Assembly (NCBI GenBank): GCA_913060515.1
Contig: CAJXRZ010000075.1
Location: 1 to 32,141 of the forward strand
Origin: an uncultured Pseudomonadota bacterium
GTDB taxonomy: Bacteria; Myxococcota_A; UBA796; CAJQPC01
Length of the DNA: 32,141 nucleotides
Direction: 5' to 3'
The notes below the pieces were generated by a model that had not been told where the DNA came from, made no database searches, and was given only the letters and a program-made list of their open reading frames with translations. Both the position numbers and the translations under genes were made by a program. Positions 24,232 through 32,098 of this stretch are shown here, piece after piece. Within the stretch, counting starts at the first letter, position 1, and each line of letters opens with the position of its first letter.

Positions 24232-25404
24232 ATGTCCGGGTCATCCCAAATTGCAGAGCGCTTCCGGGCGGTGGACGCGTTCCTCGATGCCCACCGCAGC
24301 TTCTGGCAGCCGCGTCCCTTTCATGGAGACCCTCTCCCCTGGGTCGATCAAGCCCCAGATCTGGCCCACTGGCTGCGTGGAAAGTCCCAAGACTGGGTGG
24401 ATGCAAACGAGGACAGAGCGGCCCTTGAGCCCGACTGTCCCCCCACGCTCCTGGGCATGCACCAACAGGCCCAGGCCCTCTGTGCGCTGCCCCTGTTGCA
24501 GGGCGCAGAGCAGCCCTTGGACCTCCGCCTGACCCGAGGCATTCCGGGCCGAAAGCTCGGTCAAATCCAAGCCTTTGCTCAGGTGGCCATCCCCCGCCTG
24601 ACGACCGAGGTGCTCGCCGATTGGTGCGCTGGCAAGGCCCACCTCTCCCGCAGCCTGGCCAAACTCAGCGGCGCCCAAGTCCACAGCTATGAGCGCCAGG
24701 CGGCCCTCTGCGAGAAGGCCGAGTCCTTGGCCAGCGCTCAAGGAGTGAAGCTCCAAGCGCACCTCGTCGACGTGCGCAGCCAGCCCCCCGAGCTCCCCAG
24801 CAACGCCACCCTGCTCGGACTGCACGCCTGCGGGGAGCTGAGCGATATCGCACTGTCCCAAGCACACGAAGCCGGCCTGCCGGCCCTGATGCTGGCGCCT
24901 TGCTGCCACCACAAGCGTCAGAGCCGCCACTACACCCCACGCTCTAGCCTGGGCAACCAGAGCCTCTTGGGCGGCTTGGACGAGAGCACCCTGCGCCTGA
25001 GCACGGCACGCGTGGTGATCGCGACCCGCCGAATGAAGCGCATTCGGGCCAACAAGATGCTCTATCGGGTGGCCTACCGAAGCCTGGTGCCCGGGACCTT
25101 CAAGTCGGGCCCAGAGTCCTGGTTCACCCACAGCTTCGCTGCGTTCTGCGAGCGCATCTCAGCAAGGGAGGGCCACACGCTGCCTCCCTTCGATTCCGAG
25201 GCTCTGCTGGAAAAAGCCAGCGCCGAGGTCCTCCTGGCCAGAGCCTTGGGCATGGTTCGCGCACCCTTCCGCAGGCCCATTGAGCTCTGGCTGAACTTGG
25301 ACCGCGCCCTCTTCTTGGAGGAGAACGGCTGGTCGATAGAGATCGGTCGTTTTTGTGCAGAATCCGTCAGCCCCCGAGACATTTTGATTGCCGCGACACG
25401 CTGA
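24232..25404 (+). CDS. SAM-dependent methyltransferase (Methyltransf_32 / GSTCD-like)
   Basis: A 390-residue cytosolic protein. LADWCAGKAHLSRSLA (about 128-143) is a SAM-binding motif I of the form D-x-GxGKGhLS, with Cys-Ala replacing the usual Gly. A strand ending in an acidic residue follows (VHSYERQ). Motif LLGLHACGELSD (194-205) and LAPCCHHKRQ (221-230) are diagnostic of the Methyltransf_32 family, which includes GSTCD-like proteins and putative tRNA/rRNA methyltransferases. The substrate is unknown; an RNA target is only a family-level guess. The start at 24232 avoids overlap with the divergent gene. A Met at 24208 is a possible alternative. Confidence 0.82.
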   Translation: MSGSSQIAERFRAVDAFLDAHRSFWQPRPFHGDPLPWVDQAPDLAHWLRGKSQDWVDANEDRAALEPDCPPTLLGMHQQAQALCALPLLQGAEQPLDLRLTRGIPGRKLGQIQAFAQVAIPRLTTEVLADWCAGKAHLSRSLAKLSGAQVHSYERQAALCEKAESLASAQGVKLQAHLVDVRSQPPELPSNATLLGLHACGELSDIALSQAHEAGLPALMLAPCCHHKRQSRHYTPRSSLGNQSLLGGLDESTLRLSTARVVIATRRMKRIRANKMLYRVAYRSLVPGTFKSGPESWFTHSFAAFCERISAREGHTLPPFDSEALLEKASAEVLLARALGMVRAPFRRPIELWLNLDRALFLEENGWSIEIGRFCAESVSPRDILIAATR

Positions 25405-25440
25405 AGGCGAGCCGCTGACTCTCTGGGGTACCCTTGGGCC

Positions 25441-25965
25441 ATGTCTCTGCTTCTGATTCTGCTCGCCTGCTCGACTTCAACGCCTGATCCCTCAGAGGGT
25501 CCCGCCGCTCCCAGCGAGGTGACCTCGGTGGCGCCGACCCAGGAGCTGACCCTGCCCACGGCAGAAGAGGCCGCAGGGGACGAAGTCTTGCCGGAGGTGG
25601 AAGAGGACGACGCCGAACGCATCGCTCGAATCGCCGACCACTGCGCGCACTTGCAGAAGTGCGGCTGCGCGGATGGCCAACCCGAGGAGATGTGCAACGC
25701 CAGCTCCCTGCGCGCCAACCTGCCCGCCAGCGTCTACCGCTGCACCAGCTCTCTGCCCTGCGAGATGCTCTGCAAGCCGGTTCCCGGCGGCACCTCGGAC
25801 AAGGGCCTGACGCCCTGCGTGATTCCCTACGTGGAGTCCCAGATCAAGGGCGGCCCGAGTCAGGGCCCTGCCGCGAAGGGACGCACGTCTACGCGCTTGC
25901 CGCTGGATGACCGTACCAAGGCCATCTTGGCGGAGGAGGCCGCAGAGCAGCCCGGGAAGAAATAG
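25441..25965 (+). CDS. Cys-rich lipoprotein, unknown function
   Basis: A 174-residue predicted lipoprotein. MSLLLILLAC gives a good lipobox (LLAC) with the Cys at residue 10 and no positive charge before it. A Ser/Thr/Pro/Glu-rich linker (about 11-60) leads to a Cys-rich core (CAHLQKCGCADGQPEEMC, then CTSSLPCEMLC) that probably forms disulphides. The C-terminal tail is Lys/Arg/Glu-rich. No family is recognised. It follows the methyltransferase by 36 bases and converges with the leucine-rich gene, with 8 bases between stops. Confidence 0.68.
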   Translation: MSLLLILLACSTSTPDPSEGPAAPSEVTSVAPTQELTLPTAEEAAGDEVLPEVEEDDAERIARIADHCAHLQKCGCADGQPEEMCNASSLRANLPASVYRCTSSLPCEMLCKPVPGGTSDKGLTPCVIPYVESQIKGGPSQGPAAKGRTSTRLPLDDRTKAILAEEAAEQPGKK

Positions 25966-25973
25966 CGTGCGCG

Positions 25974-27005
25974 CTACTCGCTGAAAGACACCGCGCCGCC
26001 GACCTGCACCCCGGTCAGCCACTTCTCCACCTCCGACTCCTTGAGGTAGGGATTCCCTGAGAAGCGCACATCGCCGCCCACCGAGTTCAAGGTGCTCCAC
26101 TGCGGCAGCGTAGAGGTGCGCGTGTCCACGAAGCTGAGGCTGCCCGGAATGGCCGTGAGCCCCTCCAGATACGAGGGCTCGATGTTGTAGGTGTCCTGGA
26201 TCACCAGAGAGCCGCCGATCAAGCTCGGAGACAGGGAGCCGTGCATGTTCAAGGCTCCAAGGGTCAAGGTCTCGCTGACCACCACACTCGGCAGCTCGCC
26301 CAGGGGAAAGCCGACGCCACTCAGGGTCAGGCGCTCGACGCGCTGCAAGGCAGGGAGACCGTCAAAGCCAGCAAAGGACTCCGTGTGGTTTCCAAAGGAG
26401 ACCGTCAACCCGCCCAACTCCTCCAGGTTCGGCATGAGCAGCTGGCCACAGGCATGGCCAGCAGCGAGCTGCCCCACTTGGGTCAATGCAGGCAGCTCCC
26501 CCACGCCACAGGGACTCAGAGTCTCCACGCGCTCCAGCAGGGGCGCCTCGATCTCCGAGATGTTCACGCTCAGGGTGTCGACCCGGGTGAGCGCCGGCAA
26601 TGAGAAGCGCGTACCCTGCCCCAAATCCCAGGTCTTTCCCGGACCAAGCCGGAGTTCCTCCGCTCGCTCAATCCCCGGCAGCGACACGCTGGGGCCCGCC
26701 TCGATTCGGCCGGAGCGGAGGGTCACCAAGGCGGGAAGGCTCAAGTCCGAGGACAGCAAGAGCAGCAGCTCATCCACGCGCTCCAACTTGGGGAGCTCGA
26801 CCCACTCCCCGTCCAGGCTCAAGCTCTCCAGCTCAAGCAGTTGAGGCGCCGAGACCGCAGGCCCCGAGCCCGAGAGCCGCTGCGCGTGGGTCAAGGATGG
26901 GAAGACCGCGGGCTCCTCCAGGCCAAAGGACATCCACTGGACCCTGCGAAGACGCTGAAGCCCATCCAGACCTGCATCGCTCCGAAGACTCAGGTCTCCA
27001 TCCAC
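25974..27005 (-). CDS. Leucine-rich / receptor L-domain-like solenoid, C-terminal part of a frameshifted gene
   Basis: This frame encodes 343 residues of repeating short strands (ELESLSLDGEWVELPKLERV, ALVTLRSGRIEAGPSVSLPG, LQRVERLTLSGVGFPLGELP) ending in SVGGDVRFSGNPYL, the classic end of a receptor L-domain/LRR-like solenoid used for surface recognition. The apparent GTG start has no signal peptide. The frame stays open upstream of it and reads GSADGAPPDCLCEVDGDLSL, a typical first repeat with paired Cys. The missing export signal is supplied by the adjacent frame at 26990-27298, one base out of phase. The two are almost certainly one gene with a single-base frameshift (mutation or assembly error). 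No catalytic motifs. Confidence 0.75.
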   Translation of the reverse strand: MDGDLSLRSDAGLDGLQRLRRVQWMSFGLEEPAVFPSLTHAQRLSGSGPAVSAPQLLELESLSLDGEWVELPKLERVDELLLLLSSDLSLPALVTLRSGRIEAGPSVSLPGIERAEELRLGPGKTWDLGQGTRFSLPALTRVDTLSVNISEIEAPLLERVETLSPCGVGELPALTQVGQLAAGHACGQLLMPNLEELGGLTVSFGNHTESFAGFDGLPALQRVERLTLSGVGFPLGELPSVVVSETLTLGALNMHGSLSPSLIGGSLVIQDTYNIEPSYLEGLTAIPGSLSFVDTRTSTLPQWSTLNSVGGDVRFSGNPYLKESEVEKWLTGVQVGGAVSFSE

Positions 27006-27298
27006 CTCGCAGAGGCAATCCGGTGGCGCGCCGTCCGCTGATCCCAGTACAGAAAAGCCGTCTCGTCGCTGCGAAGGGCGTTGTAGCCCGCATCACAGAA
27101 GGCCGACCAATCCGCTGAAGACTGGATGCTGGCCTCTCCCCAGTTCAGGGTCTCGCAGGGGTCCGCTCCCCCGCCAGTCTCCCCGGCCGATGAATCCGCG
27201 CTGTCCGAGGAATCCGCGCCGTCCGCAGCTTCAGCTTCACTTGGGCCGGTGCACCCAGGAGCGAAAGTCAAAGCCAAGAGGAGCCAAGTCATCGTCAT
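26990..27298 (-). CDS. Lipoprotein signal and N-terminus of the frameshifted leucine-rich gene
   Basis: A 102-residue frame starting MTMTWLLLALTFAPGC, a lipobox-type signal with the Cys at residue 16 and no positive charge. A Ser/Asp/Ala/Glu linker and SSAGETGGG follow, then DPCETLNWGEASIQSSADWSAFCDAGYNALR. That stretch is the usual Cys-flanked cap ahead of receptor L-domain repeats in myxobacterial lipoproteins. After about residue 85 the frame loses sense (RTARHRIASARWMET) and stops, while the solenoid resumes in the next frame. It overlaps the solenoid frame by 16 bases. The net offset equals one missing base, most likely between 27035 and 27075. Confidence 0.65.
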   Translation of the reverse strand: MTMTWLLLALTFAPGCTGPSEAEAADGADSSDSADSSAGETGGGADPCETLNWGEASIQSSADWSAFCDAGYNALRSDETAFLYWDQRTARHRIASARWMET

Positions 27299-27328
27299 TC
27301 GCGAGAGCTTGCCGTCCGAATCAGTGAT

Positions 27329-27349
27329 CTGTCAACCATGAAGTGACAG
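27329..27349. promoter_or_regulatory. Inverted repeat in the promoter region of the leucine-rich lipoprotein
   Basis: CTGTCA (27329-27334) and TGACAG (27344-27349) form a perfect six-base inverted repeat with nine bases between, 31 bases upstream of the lipoprotein start. On the minus strand the proximal arm overlaps TTGACA, a consensus -35 hexamer, but no convincing -10 follows at normal spacing. It could be an operator for a dimeric regulator or a weak hairpin after the upstream gene. Confidence 0.3.
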
Positions 27350-27357
27350 TCCGACCT

Positions 27358-29613
27358 TTAGAAGGCCTGCCCCAGACTGAAGCCCACCTGTGGCGCGCTC
27401 TCCGGCAGCCCTTCGCTCCAGATCGGTACGCCCAGGACCACCCCAACCGTCCAAGGAATCGCGCCAAGCCCATCCATGGTCAGCAGCATCGAGCCGGTGG
27501 CCCCCAGCGCTTGGGCCTGGCTGCTTAGGGCGCCGATCTCCCCCTCCTCTACGACGCTGGCCTTGCGCACGGTCCCCACCTCCAGACCGCCCGTGAGCTG
27601 CACTTCGTCCAGCCAGTAGAGCCACGCCAAGGGCACGCTGAGGTTCTTGAAAGCCAGAACTCGAAGCTCCCCGGCGGCCACCACACGACTCTGGCCCACG
27701 ATGAGCCCAGGCGGCAAGCTGGACATCGGTCCCCCCAGGGACAAGAGCCGGTGCTGCACTTCTCCAAGGGCCAGGCCGCCACTGACCGCCCCAGCGAAGA
27801 CCACGCGTGGATGCACAGCCTGAACCCCGCTGAGACTCAGAGACCCCGAGCTCCAGCGCTGGCCGCTCTCCGGAACCACGCCCAGGTCTGCGGCGCTGGC
27901 GATGCGGTGTCCCTGGATTGGAAAGCGCCAGTCCACGCGGGTGTCCCGGACCGCGCTGACCCCCATCTCCACGGCGTAGCGTCCATCCACAGTCTCCCGG
28001 TAGCTGGAGGAGAGCCACGAGCCCCCGGCCCAGAAGCTGACCCGCTGATTGCGCAGCCGCCGGTCCTGCAGCATCCCGAAGTAGCGCACATAGGTGGCCC
28101 GGGCCGAGACGGCGTTCTGGGCATCGGTGCTCGCTGAGAGCATGTACAGGTTGTGGGTCTCGTAGCGCTTGCGCAGGCGAAGGACCGCGTAGCCGATCAG
28201 GATGCCCTCGCTCAGGTTGTAGGTCTGGGGCGCCACCGTTCCAACCGCCGTCCAGCGCGCCGGCCAGACATCGCCGCTCAAGTCCTGCTGCTTGAGGTGC
28301 CGGTCCGGGTCCAAGGCCACACGCTTGGGGCTCTGGGTGAGGTGGATCTGCTGCAGTCCAGGGCCAACCCCGCTCTCGTAGACGTGCCGCTCCCCATCGA
28401 TGTCCACGGTGACCACCTCCGAGGCCGCCTCGGCGCTGGTCTCGCGCTGAACTTCAAGCAGCACTCCATTGGCCTCGGGGGTGACAGTGAGCTGATAATC
28501 CTGCTCCGGCCAGGGTCCTGTCCAGAGAGCGAGGGTCTCTTGGATCAGTGTTACATCCTGCTCTTCCAGCCAAATCCTGGCCCACTCCAGAGCGGTACCC
28601 TGTCCCTGGGCATCGTCGATCTTCACGGCCAAGACCTGGCCGCTGGGCCGCTCGCTGTAGAGCTCGGAGAGATCGTCTCGCAGCGGGTCTCCGGGGTAGA
28701 CCTCGCCGAAGAGCTCGGCGTGGAAGGGCACGCGCCCGGAGTAGAGCAGCATGTCCACCAGGGGCAGAAAGGCACCCCAGCGCAGGAACTGGTCCGCGGT
28801 GTTGCTGGTGAGCTCCTCCTCCAGCGTGGGGGAGAGCGCCGCGGCGTAGAGCTCCTGCAGCACCCGGCTGGGATGGTCCACGGCGGCCTGAATCAGCCCT
28901 TGGAGCACAGCTTGGTTATGGAAGCGCCAGAGGGGCTTGGGCGTGCGCCAGGCCATGTCGCTGATGTACAGCACGCCAGGTCCCGTGCGCACCAGACGTC
29001 GGAACATGGGGGCCTCGACCACGACCGTGTCTCGACTCCCTGCGGGCAGCATCTCGCTGAGCTGGGCGAGCTGTGCATCCCGGCGGGGACGCTCCAGTCC
29101 TCTGGACAGCAGCTGCACCCCTGGAGCCAGCTCCACCAAGTCGCCATCTTGAAACACCGCGATGGACAGACGCTCGGCTTGTCCGGACCAGCTCAGCGTC
29201 CCCTCCCCGGCCACCCCATTGATCACGCCGAGGCAGCCCTCGGGAAGCGCCAGAGTGACCGTCCAGTCGTGCACCTCGCCATCTGCTTGGGGGTACCAGG
29301 CCCCGTTGGCCCACAGCGCACCGCGCTCGACACCCAAGGCCCCGTAGCGCTTGGGCAGCCGCGTCTGGAAGTCCAGCACTTGCTGGTTCAGCTCCTCCCC
29401 GCCCAAGGTCCACGTCATCTCGCCCTCGTCCACCGCGCCCGGGTAGGTGCGCGAGAGGGTCAGGTCGTCCTGGGGGGCCGGCATCAAGGCCAGGGGGTCG
29501 GAGAAGGAGAGCCCTGGATTCGTCGTGAGCTGGCCACGCACGTGCTTCAGATCCGGGTCCACCACGGCCTGCACAGAGAGGCTCGCCGCCGACGAGGCCA
29601 TGCTCAGCAGCAT
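27358..29613 (-). CDS. Large envelope protein: M1-peptidase-like N-terminal half without zinc motif, C-terminal outer-membrane barrel
   Basis: A 751-residue exported protein starting MLLSMASSAASLS, an uncharged short signal. The first ~250 residues (LKHVRGQLTT, LTLSRTYPGA, ALWANGAWYPQADGEVHDWTVTLALPEG) resemble the beta-sandwich N-domain of M1 aminopeptidases. The helical part that follows (WRFHNQAVLQGLIQAAVDHP) has no HExxH zinc site anywhere, so peptidase activity is unlikely. From about residue 480 the chain alternates like a beta-barrel (YNLSEGILIGYAVLRLRKRY, RVSFWAGGSWLSSSYR) and ends VGFSLGQAF, a BAM-type terminal strand. Possibly an outer-membrane assembly, export or surface protein. 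A longer start at 29700 overlaps the preceding gene and lacks a signal. Confidence 0.68.
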   Translation of the reverse strand: MLLSMASSAASLSVQAVVDPDLKHVRGQLTTNPGLSFSDPLALMPAPQDDLTLSRTYPGAVDEGEMTWTLGGEELNQQVLDFQTRLPKRYGALGVERGALWANGAWYPQADGEVHDWTVTLALPEGCLGVINGVAGEGTLSWSGQAERLSIAVFQDGDLVELAPGVQLLSRGLERPRRDAQLAQLSEMLPAGSRDTVVVEAPMFRRLVRTGPGVLYISDMAWRTPKPLWRFHNQAVLQGLIQAAVDHPSRVLQELYAAALSPTLEEELTSNTADQFLRWGAFLPLVDMLLYSGRVPFHAELFGEVYPGDPLRDDLSELYSERPSGQVLAVKIDDAQGQGTALEWARIWLEEQDVTLIQETLALWTGPWPEQDYQLTVTPEANGVLLEVQRETSAEAASEVVTVDIDGERHVYESGVGPGLQQIHLTQSPKRVALDPDRHLKQQDLSGDVWPARWTAVGTVAPQTYNLSEGILIGYAVLRLRKRYETHNLYMLSASTDAQNAVSARATYVRYFGMLQDRRLRNQRVSFWAGGSWLSSSYRETVDGRYAVEMGVSAVRDTRVDWRFPIQGHRIASAADLGVVPESGQRWSSGSLSLSGVQAVHPRVVFAGAVSGGLALGEVQHRLLSLGGPMSSLPPGLIVGQSRVVAAGELRVLAFKNLSVPLAWLYWLDEVQLTGGLEVGTVRKASVVEEGEIGALSSQAQALGATGSMLLTMDGLGAIPWTVGVVLGVPIWSEGLPESAPQVGFSLGQAF

Positions 29614-29632
29614 CAGCACGCCAACAGGCCCG

Positions 29633-30484
29633 CTAATAGGTGAAGCCGATTCCCAGGTTGATGGTCGGCATGATGGCGGGTGTCCACACGGTGCCCGCAC
29701 GGAAGTGGAAGCCGCGGTTCACCAACATAAAGCCGGCGTGCACCTGCAGCTGACGCCACTGGGGGTCGTTGGCGTCGTAGGCATCGGAGTTCTGGAAGCC
29801 GCTGATGGCGCGCAGACCCAGGTCGGCGCTCTGCTCATCGCTCAGGCGCGGCTGGCCGTGCATGATGATCTGTCCGACCCCAGCAAAGGGGGTGAAGCGG
29901 GCGTTGTTGATGCCTTGCAGGGCACCGAAGGGCAGGCTGTAGGACAAGGTGCCCGACCAGTCCATCACGCCCAGTTCCAGCTCGTTGTTGCCGACGTAGC
30001 CGGAGTAGCCGACCTGCAGCGCCAGGTCGGGGGCGTTGTGGTAGCCCTCCAGCGGGGTGAAGCGCGCATAGCCACCGAGCGCGGACTGACGGGAGAGCCC
30101 GACCCAACCCATGTTCGCGCCCACGTCCAAGCTGGGAAGCAGGCCCTTGCGGACCATGATCCAAGGCACCAGCAACACGTCGCCCGGGGCGCCGTCGGCG
30201 TCGACGCGCTCCCACGGGGCGTACTCGCCGATCTCATCGGTGCCAGCAGAGTGGAAGGCGATGGTGGTCATCACGCCCACTTCAAAGCCGTCGGGGCCCA
30301 GAGAGTCGGCGCCGTACATAGGCTTGTTGGCGATGGCCGCACCCAGCTCACGCAGCACCGTGTCGTAGACATCCACGTTCTCCGCGGGGTCCAGGACCGG
30401 GGTCTCGCCTTTGTTTGCGAGCTGGGAGAGGTTGATGTCGTCTGGCCAGGCAGCCAGAGCCGTAGATGCGAGCAATAGAAGCAT
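29633..30484 (-). CDS. Outer-membrane beta-barrel protein
   Basis: A 283-residue exported protein. MLLLLASTALA, then AWPDD, is a short signal without Lys or Arg. The mature N-terminus (DDINLSQLANKGETPVLDPAENVDVYDTVLRELG) is followed by strands with Gly and aromatic girdle residues (LLPSLDVGANMGWVGLS, LALQVGYSGYVGNNELELGV, FHFRAGTVWTPAIMPTINLGIGFTY) and a terminal Tyr. This is a small barrel of perhaps 10-12 strands. No specific family is recognised. It is 19 bases upstream of the large barrel protein and 39 bases downstream of the flippase-like gene, so the three are probably one transcription unit. Confidence 0.7.
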   Translation of the reverse strand: MLLLLASTALAAWPDDINLSQLANKGETPVLDPAENVDVYDTVLRELGAAIANKPMYGADSLGPDGFEVGVMTTIAFHSAGTDEIGEYAPWERVDADGAPGDVLLVPWIMVRKGLLPSLDVGANMGWVGLSRQSALGGYARFTPLEGYHNAPDLALQVGYSGYVGNNELELGVMDWSGTLSYSLPFGALQGINNARFTPFAGVGQIIMHGQPRLSDEQSADLGLRAISGFQNSDAYDANDPQWRQLQVHAGFMLVNRGFHFRAGTVWTPAIMPTINLGIGFTY

Positions 30485-30523
30485 GGAGAGATTCTACACA
30501 GAATCTCGTCGCAAGCTGTGCTG

Positions 30524-31936
30524 TCAGTCTTCCTTTCTGGCGCTGGCCACGCCTTCTTCCCGCAGCTGGGCGATCTTGTCGGCGTCAAAGCCGCCGTCGT
30601 CCTCGTCGTCGATCCAGGCGTAGTCCACCTGAACGCCGTCCACTTCAGCAAACTTGGGACGCCAGCCAGCCTTGCGGGTCCACAAGAAGGCGCCGCCCCA
30701 CATGGTGGCGGCCTCTGCAGCGATGAAGCCCAGGGCGCCGGAGAGCACAGCCTGCGCGGTGCCGCCCAGCTGCTCGGAGAGCAAGAGCGCCTGGAAGGCC
30801 TCACGGGCGCCCTCACCAGCGATGGTGGGCGAGAGCAAGGTGGCCAAGATCTGGATGGTCGAGCCAAAGGTGATGGGCCAGAACTTGGCGGTGGTCACGC
30901 CGATGGCCAAGGCCGTGAAGTAGTAGACCGAGGCGGTGGTGAAGTGGGTCACGAACTTCATGAAGAGCGCGGTGAAGAGCAGCTTGCCCTGGCCCTTGTA
31001 GGCGCCCACGGCATCGGTGAACTGCTTGAGGATGCCCAGGATCTTGTCCGAGATCTTCTTCAGCGGCGGGATGACCCCGACGATGCCGCCGGTGATCTTC
31101 TGGAAGATGTTCATGATGCCGACGATGAACACAGGCCAGACCAGGCCCACGATGACCACCAAACACACGCTGCCGGCCACGCCGCCAATGGCAGCGGCCA
31201 GGAGGGGGGCCTTCTCGGCGCCGATGACGTCCACCAGGACCTGGTAGCCAAAGGGCAGGGTGACGACCATGCCCAAGAAGAGCCCGGCCACGCCGATGAA
31301 CTTCTCCAAGGCCTTGGAGGTGATGACCCGTGGCCACTGGTTGGAGTAGCGGCCGGCCTCGTACAGGGTGTAGCCGTCCAGCCCCAGGGTGCTGGGCAGA
31401 AAGGTACCGATGAAGCGGCCGATCAGGAAGGCCGTCATGATCTTGGACCAGAAGGGGTAGCGAACACCCTGGCCCCGGAGCAGCAGGTTCCAGGCGTAGG
31501 CGCTGGAGATGACCCCGACAAACTTCACCAACATCGCCACGATGGCGAAGGTGACGAAGACCGTCGTGTCGACCTGGGTGATGTACTGCGCGATGGCGTC
31601 GTAGATGGGCAGCTCGACCACCTGGAAGAGCACCTCTTGGCCCTCGACCATCTTGGTGACCGTCTTCACCCCTTCAGGGGCGGGACCCTCCAGCACCAAC
31701 TCCACAGGAATGGGGTGACGCAAAAGGGCCATCACACCGACCACCGTAAAGGCAATCTTGGAGATCATGTCCAGGGGCTTGCGCACCTTGGAGTCCAGCT
31801 TTCGGCGTCCCAAGAAGTAGGCCACAGCCGCAACGAGAAGGGCCCCCAAGGCAGCGAAGCCCAGGTGACCGGTCCAGGCGAAGTAGCCGACCGCAGTGAA
31901 GCTCAAGGTAGCCAGGGCGACGAGGGCAAAACCCAT
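30524..31936 (-). CDS. Flippase-like / lysylphosphatidylglycerol synthase TM-domain protein (UPF0104)
   Basis: A 470-residue polytopic inner-membrane protein with about ten hydrophobic helices. FLIGRFIGTFLPSTLGLDGYTLYEAGR and TLLSPTIAGEGAREAFQALLL match the two conserved motifs of the LPG_synthase_TM (AglD/MprF flippase-domain) family. Members move or help make lipids in the membrane. No aminoacyl-transferase domain is present, so it resembles a stand-alone flippase. The C-terminus is a charged cytosolic tail. The ATG at 31936 has GGAG about nine bases upstream and begins with a hydrophobic helix. The apparent longer start at 32113 (MYKRQ) comes from the sequencing adapter. It is the first gene of the reverse block. 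Confidence 0.87.
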   Translation of the reverse strand: MGFALVALATLSFTAVGYFAWTGHLGFAALGALLVAAVAYFLGRRKLDSKVRKPLDMISKIAFTVVGVMALLRHPIPVELVLEGPAPEGVKTVTKMVEGQEVLFQVVELPIYDAIAQYITQVDTTVFVTFAIVAMLVKFVGVISSAYAWNLLLRGQGVRYPFWSKIMTAFLIGRFIGTFLPSTLGLDGYTLYEAGRYSNQWPRVITSKALEKFIGVAGLFLGMVVTLPFGYQVLVDVIGAEKAPLLAAAIGGVAGSVCLVVIVGLVWPVFIVGIMNIFQKITGGIVGVIPPLKKISDKILGILKQFTDAVGAYKGQGKLLFTALFMKFVTHFTTASVYYFTALAIGVTTAKFWPITFGSTIQILATLLSPTIAGEGAREAFQALLLSEQLGGTAQAVLSGALGFIAAEAATMWGGAFLWTRKAGWRPKFAEVDGVQVDYAWIDDEDDGGFDADKIAQLREEGVASARKED

Positions 31937-32098
31937 GGAAGCAATCTCCGTGCGCAGGGGGTAGCAAAGCGTCACCCGCAGGGGGACACCGCTAACGCAG
32001 CCGAGGTCAGGCTTGGCCGGGAAGTTTTGTGCAGAGAGCTTCCTGCCCCCGTGCGTGGGACCTATACAGTCCCCGAGCAAGAGAACGCTAGATGGCCC

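Noticed and set aside
28153-29643. Forward 496-residue open frame
   Set aside because: Antisense shadow of the large barrel protein; the reverse strand has a signal, barrel-like alternation and a proper C-terminus.
31937-32098. Promoter search upstream of the flippase-like gene
   Set aside because: TATAGG-like and TTGCTC-like hexamers occur on the minus strand but only 8 bases apart, so no credible promoter can be named.
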